Assembly: GCF_019925205.1 (NCBI RefSeq) | Contig: NC_083566.1 | Location: forward strand, 6,510,001-6,574,000 | Direction: 5' to 3' | DNA from: Metopolophium dirhodum | Taxonomy: Eukaryota; Arthropoda; Insecta; Hemiptera; Aphididae | DNA: 64,000 nt | The notes under the pieces: generated by a model | Databases searched by the model: none | What the model saw: the letters and a program-made list of their open reading frames with translations, nothing else | Told to the model about the DNA's origin: nothing | Shown: one piece after another, positions 38,459-49,691 of the stretch | Numbering within the stretch: position 1 is the stretch's first letter | How the letters are laid out: each line of letters opens with the position of its first letter | Translations under genes and position numbers: made by a program

Positions 38459-41400
38459 ATATCTTCATAAACTTTTTATGCTAAACAGAATTGAATACAG
38501 TTTAAATAGTTTATATTTGTAGATATATAAGCTACAATATAAATTATAATACATTTAACACGAGTAAATTATCATAAAATGAATCAAATCATCTACTATA
38601 CTCAGTGGTGGTAAAACGGTGGGGAATAGATCCCCCATGACCTTATTATTCAAAATGTATGATTTAATGACCATTATAAATTATACCTTTAATGATAAAA
38701 AAGTTCGTGTTAAAAAAGTCCCCCAATTTATATTAATTATCGGCTGAATATCATATATTTAAATTTTAAATTGCTAACTTATAATTATTTACGTTGGAAA
38801 CACAGGAAGTAATCTATAGCATGTTCGACATTGGTTTTTCGTGAAATAACATAATGGGAATAATAATGTAAATTACTCAAAAAATATGTATAGAAAACAA
38901 TTGTTCTTTGTAAGTTTGAATTGTAAAATTCATTCTGCATTTGATAAATGAGAAATATTTAGTATTCATATAGCCGGTCTGTTCGATGTTTTAAATTTCT
39001 AAATCACTCCAATAATATATCTTGGTCCAAAGCCAATTTTAATGCGTCGCGTTGTCGCATTGAGGAAAACGACCGTTTTACATCAACACAGTTAAATTTA
39101 TTGGAAATATTATTTAAATTTGTATAAGTCAAGACCGGATTATCATACCCATAAAATTAAAAACTAAAAATCAAAAAAATTAAAAATATATAACTTGAAA
39201 TTTAATGGTTCAATTAAATTGTTAAGTTATTAAATATTACTTAGTTAATAGGTGTAGTTGAATATATTGACATATTGTATACTATGATTTTCTATGTACA
39301 TTGTACATACTTATACCATAATTCTGTATGTTTTATTAGCGTCGGGCATGTGTTAGCTATTAAAATAAAATAAAAAGATAGAGTATACATATACTGATAT
39401 AATATATACTGTCTGTATAATATACATATTATATTATGTAATAGAAATATAGCATTTATAATACTATGTATTGTCAATATTAATCAAATATTGAAATGTT
39501 AGTTTTTATATTTTGCATATTGTACAAAAAAATTTAACCTAACTAAATAAAAATATAGTATATTCGTATGTGTATTTATTATACACATTATATTCGTAAG
39601 AAAAAAAAAACAAAATATAGATTTACCTATAAAATATGCATGTATTGAAAAAAAAAATGATTAATACTTTTATTTTTTACTAAGTATTATAAATTATAAT
39701 ATTCCAGTTTGGTACAGCACTGGATGACTTGCTAGTTATAGTAATATTACTATGGTAAATTCTAAATTTAACATCACTCACGAACATCCTTGTCTTGAAG
39801 TATTTCAGCAATTTATTTAAAATGTTTCAATTGTACCTATGTTATATTTGAATTATATAATTCAATTAGATAAATTAGATGGGTTGTATACTTATATTAT
39901 ATAAGTTTATACTTGATCTGTTCTTAAAATCAACCGTTTTGTACAAGAAATATAGTGAAAACCTAACTAACCAAGCACCTACAGTTCCTACTTTAATATT
40001 TTGAAAATGTTAAGTTGTCTTTATGTACTTATTTCAAGTGCGAACTGCTAAGCTCCACGTTACATCTCACTCATTTACATTATAGGTACGAGGTAGATAG
40101 GTTGTAGATACCTATTATACATTTATACTTATGTAGTCAATATTGCTGATAGCCTTGAACAAAGTTTTATGCAATTTGATGTTTTTGAAACGTAATACAT
40201 TTACTGCAAATCTGAAACTGTTGTGAAACTGTATAGGCCATTAGCATAATCATTTTTATCTCGGGACATATTCGGATTAGGAATAGGTACCTCTACTCAT
40301 TTGATTGGGCATTTAGACGTGAGCTATACCTAAGTATTATAGATTGTAGATACTATATTATGAAACATAAAATTACTATAAATAATATTTATAATTTTTT
40401 TCTTTGAGTACAATATAATGTAATAAATAGCAAACTAGAGCTATCATAGTTATATACTAAAAGCTAATAAAAAAAAAAAAAATAAAATAAAATAGCAAAC
40501 TACCTCTACTCATTTACTTTAAATAAATGATCGTTATACACTTATACATAATAATTCTTATTATAGGGTGGCATTACACAATAATTTCGTACCCAAGATA
40601 TATTTTTAATATGTAATTACCAAAAAAATTAAGTTTATCCGGTCGTAATTATCATGAAGAATTATTTCTCCGATTGTCACTTGTCTGACATTTCGACGGG
40701 CCACCAAAGTCAGTTAGCCTATCCCTCAGCTTATATGGCTATGTCCTATGTGGTGTACCGCTCAACTACTGCTTTAAAATTTGTTATACCATAATACGTA
40801 AAACGGTATAAAATAGCAACTCGTTGATGTCCTCATGGATTCGTAGTTGTCTAAGCGTTAGTTGTTTTATTCTAATACATTTTTATATTTTACTGACTTT
40901 TAGGCTATGATCATTGGCTCTAAACTTTAAAGCTTATATTTTATATTACGCAGGTTGTAGATATATTATTTAATAATATCCTACTGAAATATTATTTAGT
41001 TTACATTTAAAGAGTCTGTATAATGTATACTACTTATTATTTAAGCGACGCTCTCTGCTCATTTGTATACGAGCTATATTTTAAAAGGGGGAGGGGGGGC
41101 AAGTAAAAAGTTATACGGACCATCACCCCTGTTTACAAAATTTTGCTGCATATGTATACATTAATAGCTTAGGAGTTAGGAACATAATTCATAAATAGTT
41201 TGTTGGGGTGCCCACGGACCCCCACGACCCCAACCACCGAAAAAGGGGGGCGGGTGGTTATATTCTTTTAGTTCTAATGAAAGAATATTGTATATATAGA
41301 CACCACCATGCACCATCCCCTAGAACAAATATGATATTATTTAATATTAGGTACCTAAGTTACTTTTAATATATATATATATCCTATTAATCAAAAAATT

Positions 41401-42044
41401 AGGAATATGTAATTGCATATAAATAATAATATGTACAATATACCTTATTTTTTATTAAAATATTGGGCAAAATAAAATACAATTAATATTATTTGTAATA
41501 GTTATACATGTATAATATTTTTACGCGGGTATTTTATGTTTATTTTTATATAAAATACAATAGGGGTCAGGAGAAGGTTTTGAGTGTTACGAGTTTTCGA
41601 CCATAGAAATATACAACTAAAATCAAAGAGTTATCTAGTCTCGAGTCTATTTACTTTGAAATTATTATACTCGTATTTTTCCAAATGTTATCAAAATTTA
41701 GATACAGAAATATCAAATAACTCTTTTATGTTTAGGTATAGGTACTTCAATTTTAATGATCGTATTTTTAAGAATTTATAACGACTAACGGTATATATCA
41801 TGACGTGTATATCTTAATATTCATCACAAATCTAGGATTTGTATGTTTATGAAGGATGGTCGAGTTGTATGATGTAAGTACTTAGGTAAACAAAAAATAT
41901 AAGTGTATATGTTAGAAATTAGAATAAACTACAAAATTAATTTTTGTTTATTTTGTTTTATTTTACTGCTTTACAATGTTATAGTGGACCCGGTTTTGAT
42001 GCACAATTATTTAACGAAAATTGCGAACAATATAAAATTATAGT
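38459..42044. other. AT-rich intergenic DNA
   Basis: No gene recognised. G/C-run patches at 38600-38640 and 41085-41260 look like pieces of small elements whose second ends I could not find. Confidence 0.35.
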
Positions 42045-42620
42045 TTTAGATTTCGAGCAGAGCTTATGTAGTATGTACCAGTACCTATTGATTTTATTTG
42101 TTAAGTAAAGTGGTTTTTTTCGATTCTGATGACACTTTTTAAAGTAGAAAAAATACTTAGAATATTATTACTTTGGATATTATTCTAAAAGGTCAAATTC
42201 TAAGAACTTTTCGTAATAATCAGTATAGGCAACTGAAAATAAGTTTTTGTTATCTGGGTGTAATTCAAAAACTATACTTCCTAGAAATGTTCATAAAATA
42301 TTTGTATTAGCATTTTCTTGACATAACATTTTGAAATTATTTTGGTTATTTTTAGCTATATGAAGATATTTTTAACTGTCAACGTTTTTATTTATGATTG
42401 TTGATACAAATAGTCATTCACATTCAAAAATCCTTACAATTTAATACTAAGTCGAGGGACTTTATATTGTTGTGTTTTATTTTGTTTTAACTTAAATTAA
42501 TAAAAACCCGTTGAGCGTAAATCAACATTTTTTTATGAGTGTTTAAAGTTTGAATTTTTACTTAAGTCGTTAAAATCGCGTCTTATTTTCAATTTTTAGT
42601 TAAAAGTTCATAAAAATTCT
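42045..42620 (+). repeat. Diverged GATTCTGAGCG-family copy
   Basis: The head reads GATTTCGAGCAGAGC, followed by ATTGATTTTA. The body retains GTATTAGCATTTTCTTGACA and related text in the same order as at 24.0-24.6 kb. No inverted end or tail was found. Confidence 0.5.
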
Positions 42621-43364
42621 TATTATAAATATTCACAGATTGTTTTATTCATTTTTACAAATAATAATGTATAATTATAATTCAACTATGTAACTATGCA
42701 CAAATTAACAATTATAATTAGTTCATGTTATTTGTATTTTAATCTAATGTATAATTAACTAGTATAATTATTAACTGTTGTCATTGTTTCTAATTAGTTT
42801 TCTTAGCCATATGGATGTACCTATCATGAAGCAATTATATTCATAATATGACCATGAACAGTTAAACATGGTTATTTATTATACGATATACATAATATAT
42901 ATAAATTACAAATACAATCAAAATTACTTATTACTATTATTATGAATATTTTATGTTCTATATGATTTATTATTTTATATTTGTTTTTTCAAAAACATGT
43001 CATACAATATTATAAATTATAATACTAAAATGTACATTATGGTTCTTTGTAACCTACTCTTTCACAATATCTTTAAAGGTTTTAATACTGCTATTTGGAC
43101 CTATCTATGTCAGGGCCTCAAATATATACAATGTTTAAGTGAACTGTACAGTAACTTACACTCTTCCCTTGTCCTTATACAGTTGTAGCCAAATATTACT
43201 GGTTGGCGACAGGTGGTAGTCACGTCTGAACCAACAAATAGTAGTAATTTAATTCCTGATCAAATATAATGATATGTAGGTAGGTACATATAAATAAAAT
43301 AATATATTGTTAGCGATTTTTCACTTTGAATACAAAATTATTTTTAGGTTGAAATAATATCTAA

Positions 43365-43650
43365 AAAGGGAGGCAAGTGGGTATCGCTTTACTGTAGAGT
43401 AGGTACAGAAGTGTTCAGGTGTCAAGTGGCATGGACCATACTTGAAAAAAACCAGAAATTTCTCATGCCTATAAATAGCTCAAAAAGAATCAAAATTTTT
43501 TAAAAATTTCATCTTGTATCGAAAATATTTATATATATATTTGGTGAAAATTTAAAGTATCTACAGCCATTTTCTATCAGAGCCACCCCCAAAGTAACAC
43601 ACATCATTGTAAAATCAATACATTCATTGCTCCACTCAGAATCTAAAATT
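43365..43650 (-). repeat. GATTCTGAGCG-family copy, reversed and internally deleted
   Basis: From the right it starts GATTCTGAGTGGAGCAATG on the minus strand, near 43640. It ends at the left with the reversed tail text GGCAAGTGGGTATCGC. Most of the body is missing, leaving about 285 bp. Confidence 0.55.
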
Positions 43651-44362
43651 GAATTAGTTGGGTACGCGTTGGTTTAAATGTATAATATACACATACATAC
43701 CTATCTGCAGATACACAGTACACGCAATAAAGTTAGGTAAATTAAGCTGCACACTTTTTTATTTAAGATAGGTCAGTCCGGCCAGAGTCTCGCACAATTA
43801 AATACCTAGTTTGTAACAACATTTTTCAAACATTATTATATTAGTTTATACTACACAATGTTTGCACTAAGTGTTTAGAGTATCTATACAAAAATTATGT
43901 TAGGAGTTTATAGCAGACAATAATATATTATATATGCATATATTATAGCATACTCGCATAATACAATTTTAGGACTCTAGGTATTGGTAAGGTACCTATC
44001 ACTTTTAAAGGACTATTTATTCAAAATTGTTTAGCAGCAATAATAGCTGTAAAGCTATGCCATATATTATAGCCTTACATTTTTAATTTTGAAGCGATAA
44101 GAATACCTATAATGATTGATAAATATACATTGTATAGGTACCAAGTGTTTGGTATATTTTTTTAAATAAACTTTTCAACATGACAACATGGTTGTGTATG
44201 TATACTGTATACAATCCTAATTTTAGACTCGCTCCTGTATGATATAGGTAGTCTATAACTAAAGACTAAAGTATTGAAGCCCAGACTCCAGAGTGAAAAA
44301 TAGAAAGAGTTAGGAACAAAATATAGTGTGAATTATATAGTATATTTTATTTATATTATTAC

Positions 44363-44809
44363 TAGAGATGTGGATTTTACGTAAAAAATTTTTTTGGTAA
44401 AATTGGTAAATTTTTATTAAAATTCAATTTATAATGTACCTGTTGAATTTTTTCACAATATTATGTAAAAAAAGGCAAGATAAATATAAAATAAAGTATT
44501 AGTATTTAATCCTTTTATTAAAAATAACGATTAGTAATTATTAATTATTGTAAAATATAAAATTAAAATAAATCGTGGTATAACCACATACACCATATAA
44601 CAATAATTCGTATCACGTAACTGTCATTATCATTTGATAAAAAACCTGATTTGTATTATAATCCTAATATCTTAATAAAAAATACAATAACATACAAATA
44701 AAGTGGTCACTCAATTGTTTGAGCGGTAAAAATTTTTATTGTAAATTTACGGTAAATTAACTTAACCGGTAAATTTTTACATGGTAAATTTACGAGACTC
44801 ACATCACTA
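44363..44809. mobile_element. hAT-type miniature element with exact 8-bp target duplication
   Basis: TAGAGATGTG starts the element and the other end reads TAGTGATGTG on the opposite strand. ATTATTAC is duplicated exactly on both sides (44355-44362 and 44810-44817). An 8-bp target duplication and TAGNGATGTG termini are typical of hAT elements. The 447 bp has no transposase. The interior is rich in GGTAAATTTTTA repeats in both orientations. Confidence 0.82.
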
Positions 44810-45834
44810 ATTATTACTATTTACTTATTAACTGTTTTTACGTAATAGGTTTATTTTGTAAATTTGCTTTAATTTTCATACCTAGTTAATACCACAAAAC
44901 GATTGTAAAATACAAATACATAAATACCTAGGAACTCGAAATAATTGTTTATCAATAAAACGATATAACTACCAATGTTTTTTTTAATTTTACACAATTG
45001 TCAATTATATAGCTGATAATTGTTAGGGTATTACATCTTAGCTATAATTACTTATTAATCAAATAAAATGAATAAATCACATGTATTTATATTTTTAAAA
45101 AAGAAACTGTGAAATATTTATCATTTTATTTTTATGAAAGTAATAATTATTAAGTCATACAATTTTAAAGTTATAAACCCACCACAGACGGTATTTTATG
45201 AATTAAACATTTTACATAATATACCTTAAACATTAATATTTAGTTATATTGATACAATCAAACATCAAAGTTAGTGATTCACAGCTTTTAGTTATTTATA
45301 TCATTTTCTGTTAATAAATTAATATACCTACAACCCACACCGATGTACGTGTATCGTAGATGTCTACTACATTAGTAGCTATATTAAATATTCCGAAATA
45401 GTTAAATACCTACTTATAATACCTAACAATAAACATAATATTTTTGTTTATCACATATACAATATTACAATACAAAATTAAAATAAAGGTCGTATAAATG
45501 TATAATATCTTTTCATATTTTGGTGTAAAAGTATTTAATATAATGCTGTGTTATTATACAATGTAGGTATCGTGTTTATGGTGGAACTATGGAAGTGATT
45601 TCAATAAATTATACGTAGGAAGGCCATAAAAATAAATACATCCTACATTCAATTTTTTATTTGTACAAAACAATAATCTAAATTATTATAACATTTACAT
45701 ATATTATGATTGTAATATTAATTTAATTTATATTATTTATTTGTATTATTTTTTAAAAAAGAGTACCTATATAGTTTTTTGATTTATTGGTTCCAGTATG
45801 AAATACTTATGAGAATGTTTACATTAAATTTTAA

Positions 45835-46100
45835 GCCTTAGCTATAACTAAGTAACTTGTAAATTTTCATAATTTTGACGAATTTCATAAAATGTTGACT
45901 TCAAATTCTAATAAACAAAATTGTGCCTATGCAATAATTAATATTTATAAATAGCTATAATAACAACTTATAAGAAACCTTGCACTGAGTTTTATAAATT
46001 TCTTATAGAAAATATTAACATCTTATGAAAATTTAGAATAAGTATGTACGGTTATTAAATTATAACAAAATAAGAAAATCAAAAAATATGGTCAAAAACT
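45835..46100 (-). repeat. Probable diverged repeat fragment
   Basis: Text such as TTGTGCCTATG and ATAAGAAACCTTGCACT resembles the reversed body of the GATTCTGAGCG family. It is weak. Confidence 0.3.
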
Positions 46101-46307
46101 AATTTTACCTAAACGTTTTCGTTTTTTGTCGATTGATGTGATCTTGGACACATTTCCAAACACATTGATTTGATTTCTTAAGTGCCTGTTTTTTGCTTTT
46201 AATATTTGAATATTTTAAATCGAACTCATTTGCAGACTTTCTCAACTTCAGAAATGTCAATTTGGATATGGTGTATATGTCTATGGGATGTTATTCTTGA
46301 ATAATAC

Positions 46308-46660
46308 GTGACACGACGACTAGGGTCCCATGCGCGGTGTCTGTTTGTCCGCCGGAGGTTCGACTACGATAATAATAATAATTGTTATTATTCCAACATA
46401 GAAAACTGCGTGTTACGAGCAAAGTTATCGGCACCGATGACGGTCGGCGTCACAACCGCGGTAGTACATACGACCCTGATGTGCACCGGCGATTCGGCGT
46501 ATCCAACGCGTCGGCGTACGGCAAACGTTTCGGCAGCACGGCATTTATTTGCACCGTCCGTCACCAGGACCGCATGCAGTCGTCGTCAGTTCCCGAGGAG
46601 TGTTCCAGAGGCGTCAGGGCAACCGAGTTCGGGTCGACCGCCGCCGAGACGGTAGAAAAT
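46308..46660. promoter_or_regulatory. CpG-rich island: candidate first exon/promoter of gene B
   Basis: A GC-rich, CpG-dense block 3 kb upstream of gene B, ending with a donor-like ACG|GTAGAA near 46650. Gene B needs an upstream untranslated exon (see its acceptor at 49622-49623), so this is a natural candidate. The 115- and 103-codon frames over it lack an ATG start or family match. A dispersed element end lies directly to the right, so a transposon-derived block is the alternative. Confidence 0.38.
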
Positions 46661-46669
46661 ATTATACGG

Positions 46670-46797
46670 TGTACAAAATTATTGTCACTGTAATTTTGTT
46701 TTAACATAAAACAAATTTTAACAATTTTTTTTAGAAATACGAGCTTGGCCGCTTGGGAGGGGGTGGTGGCCACTTGGGCCCCCTGGAACAGCCCCTG
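46670..46797. repeat. Right end of the CAGGGGCNG element family
   Basis: It shares CTGTAATTTTGTTTTAACA, TTTTAGAAATAC and GAGCTTGGCC with the 11.73-11.89 kb element and ends CCTGGAACAGCCCCTG. No matching left end was found, so the copy is truncated or its left part is not recognised. Confidence 0.5.
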
Positions 46798-48489
46798 CGT
46801 GATGTAGCGTAGTGTATAGTTATAACTACTTATAAATAATAGTATTGATAATTGAATGACAATATTATGATAATATAGTTAAGCATTAAGTAAGTGACGT
46901 GTTGTGCAAACTTAACCAAAGGCCAAAGCTGGACTTTTTCGATCATACCATGTTGTTTGTATCATGCGTTTGTAGAATTATAGAGGTGGTATACATGGTA
47001 TAAGCTGTTCATAATGTGTTGCTATTATAACCTTTAAAAATCTTATGAGACTAAAGCCAAATTGAATTCCTGCAGTATAGTGGCGTGACAATGACGATAA
47101 CTTCACCGAAACTATAAATGGAGATTAGTCAGTATATTATAATTGTGGTCACCAGTCGCCCACTCAATTTATTTGTTGAGATAATTTTGGAATTTGATGA
47201 CGTAAGATGATGAGAGCAATATTACAGTTGAACTCCAAAAACATAATATAAAAAAACGGCATTTTTTAGAAATCGTTGATGTCGCAATTAGCGAAAGTGC
47301 AGTATAAGTTCCAAAAATAATAAATATGTAGGTATAATAATTTATGGCATATTACATTGTTTACGATTATTCAAATGTTATGATTTGTTATCGTACCTTT
47401 TAAATTGTATTAGCTATTGAACCATCACAATTTGTATGAATTATTATTAGGAATTGTTGAATGCTCATTGATGTTGAATTTATTTTATAGATATAATATT
47501 ATATAGTATCTATAATCTATGACATGAATTAGTCTGCCTTCAATCTTTTTATTAAATAATAATATATTTTGTCGACTTAGTACAGATTACAGAAGGCGTT
47601 GCACTTCTGCAACCAAACATTCGTCCAGCAAATAGTGTGGTAGTTGGTATTACAACTTACTATAATTGATTGAAAGGGCTTTCAAAATATTAAATAAATG
47701 ATAACTTTTGATTAAATACATGTGGCATAATATTATCTTAGGCGTAATTTGATAGCGGTGGTGATAAGCTTCACCAACTTTGAAATTAGCATTATCCTAA
47801 TAATTTATGCCGTTTGTGGACTAGATGAAAAAATAAGGGGCTTCAGCAATTACGCATCTGTTATATTATTATTATATATACTTAATTCCTTAAATTGCGC
47901 TAAATTTCTAAATAAATATTATAAACACAAAATCCGTTGTTAAAATTATGACGTACAACCCGTTACCTCAAGAAATAAAAAGTTCTTTACTAAAACGAAA
48001 TATAATTATACCTATTAGGTACTAAATATATGTGACATTTAAATATTGTTACTTATATATTGGTTGCTATTGGTTAATCGGGCATGTTTGTTGATTTGTA
48101 TTATTATATTTTGTCAATATATATATATATATAAATTAATGTTTGTGGGTAGATTTTTATTCATCGGATTTTAACACGGTTAGGTTAGGATAGGATTTTG
48201 TATTAACTGATCATATTAATCTACTTCAGTACTTGTCATACTTCACTGGCACGTTATAAATAGGTATCTTCATCACTGTTAAAATACATAGGTAACAGAC
48301 AACGTATATCTGTGCAAGGTTTATATAGATATTATTGTATTAAGATATACTATTATAGTACTATACCAATGAATTATATAGGTACTTATAAATTATAATT
48401 TATTTTCTATAATTTATAAATGTCGGTAACTGTAAAAAGAGCAGGCTCATACAGTTATACTAATACTAACTATACATAATATTTGTTTA
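46798..48489. other. AT-rich intergenic DNA
   Basis: No gene recognised. A (TA)n run at about 48117-48134 and a GGTTGCTATTGGTTAATCGG block near 48061, shared with the 27 kb Helitron, indicate old Helitron debris. Confidence 0.35.
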
Positions 48490-48600
48490 CTAGATGATCC
48501 CTTGAACTTCGTTGCCCTGAAACCAATAACTATTATTTAAAACCCATGGCAACCATTTATAAACAAAATTTTCCATCGGAAATCTCAAAATCTCTGTTTA
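48490..48600 (-). mobile_element. Helitron 3' end fragment
   Basis: On the minus strand it ends GGGCAACGAAGTTCAAGGGA then TCATCTAG, the same terminal signature as the 27 kb element, with CTAG at the end. The adjoining ATTTCCGATGGAAAATTTTG text recurs in the next copy. Confidence 0.55.
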
Positions 48601-48683
48601 AGCACCACTCGGGGTTGGTCCTCTCCCTATTTAAATTAGCCTATCTTCTGCCCAGATGTCTAATCTATCTATCTATATAAAAA

Positions 48684-48886
48684 TAGCTGATCCCGTGCAC
48701 TTCGTTGCCCATTAAAAATGGCAACTCTATATGAATAATATGTTATAAATATTACCATGGCAACCATTTATATACAAAAAATTCCATCGGAAATCTCAAA
48801 AAATATATAAATGGTTGCCATGGTAATATGGACACACCGACACACAGACGGACATACAGACATACATTCATTTTTATATATATAGA
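48684..48886 (-). mobile_element. Short non-autonomous Helitron
   Basis: The 5' end on the minus strand is TCTATATATATAAAAATGAA followed by a GTCTGTATGTCCGTCTGTG head. The 3' end is GGGCAACGAAGTGCACGGGA then TCAGCTA. About 203 bp, with no coding capacity. It shares its interior with the fragment just to its left. Confidence 0.62.
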
Positions 48887-49623
48887 TCATAAATAATTTT
48901 ATTATCGTATAGTTATTACTCTATGACCCGGCATCACACTAATAATATTATAGTATCGAACGTGTTATCACTTATTCTTATACTAGCACTGTGCCACTGT
49001 GATTGTGGACATGATTATCGTGACAAATGATAAACTTTCAAGGACCACAACTTCAAAACCATGTGCTACTCCGCCAAATCCTTACTTTACCACCATTTTC
49101 AGTATATCTAAATACATTAGTTAAAAAAAAAACCATGAATAAGGTGTCCGGTAAAGTAACAATGTCCCTTTTGAAACATTTATCTTCAAAAACTTATAAA
49201 TTTTAAAAAATAATACCAATCCATCAATACGCATACTGTTTTTTTTAAATAATTAATTATTGATGTATTGTATTGTTTTGTTGTGCGTGAATAACATATT
49301 AATTTTTAACTGAATAGTGGGTAACATGTTATAAGAACATATAATATTTTTAAACACACTGAACGTTATTATTTAACAAAATAATGTCCATGGCATTGTG
49401 GAAATTTTTAAAAGTTAATTAATCTTTTATAATTAGTATTATTACGGTACGCTATGAAATTATTCTTAAACATTGTACCTACAAAGTAAACATTTCACTA
49501 ATAGGTCGTTGATAATGATATTTTAGTATGTTTTATAAATCATTATGAAGTAGGTACGCATTATGTGATATGTCTGATTAAGTACTTGCCTGTTTGTATC
49601 ATCATCATGTTTGTTCATTATAG

Positions 49624-49691
49624 AGAATACTGTAATACAAGGTAGCTATGCGATTGAGATTTTTCTTCGACGTAAACAATAATTATGGAGA
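49624..49691 (+). CDS. Gene B exon 1: 5' UTR and start codon (coding from 49685)
   Basis: The acceptor TTGTTCATTATAG (ending 49623) implies an upstream untranslated exon. The coding part ATG-GAG-A is only 7 nt before the donor GA|GTAAGT at 49692. The same phase-1 junction follows the much longer 70-nt first coding segment of gene A. An upstream ATG at 49648 is out of frame. Confidence 0.75.

Noticed and set aside
46308..46773. Frames of 115 and 103 codons as a gene
   Set aside because: No usable ATG for the longer one, no family match, and overlap with a dispersed element.
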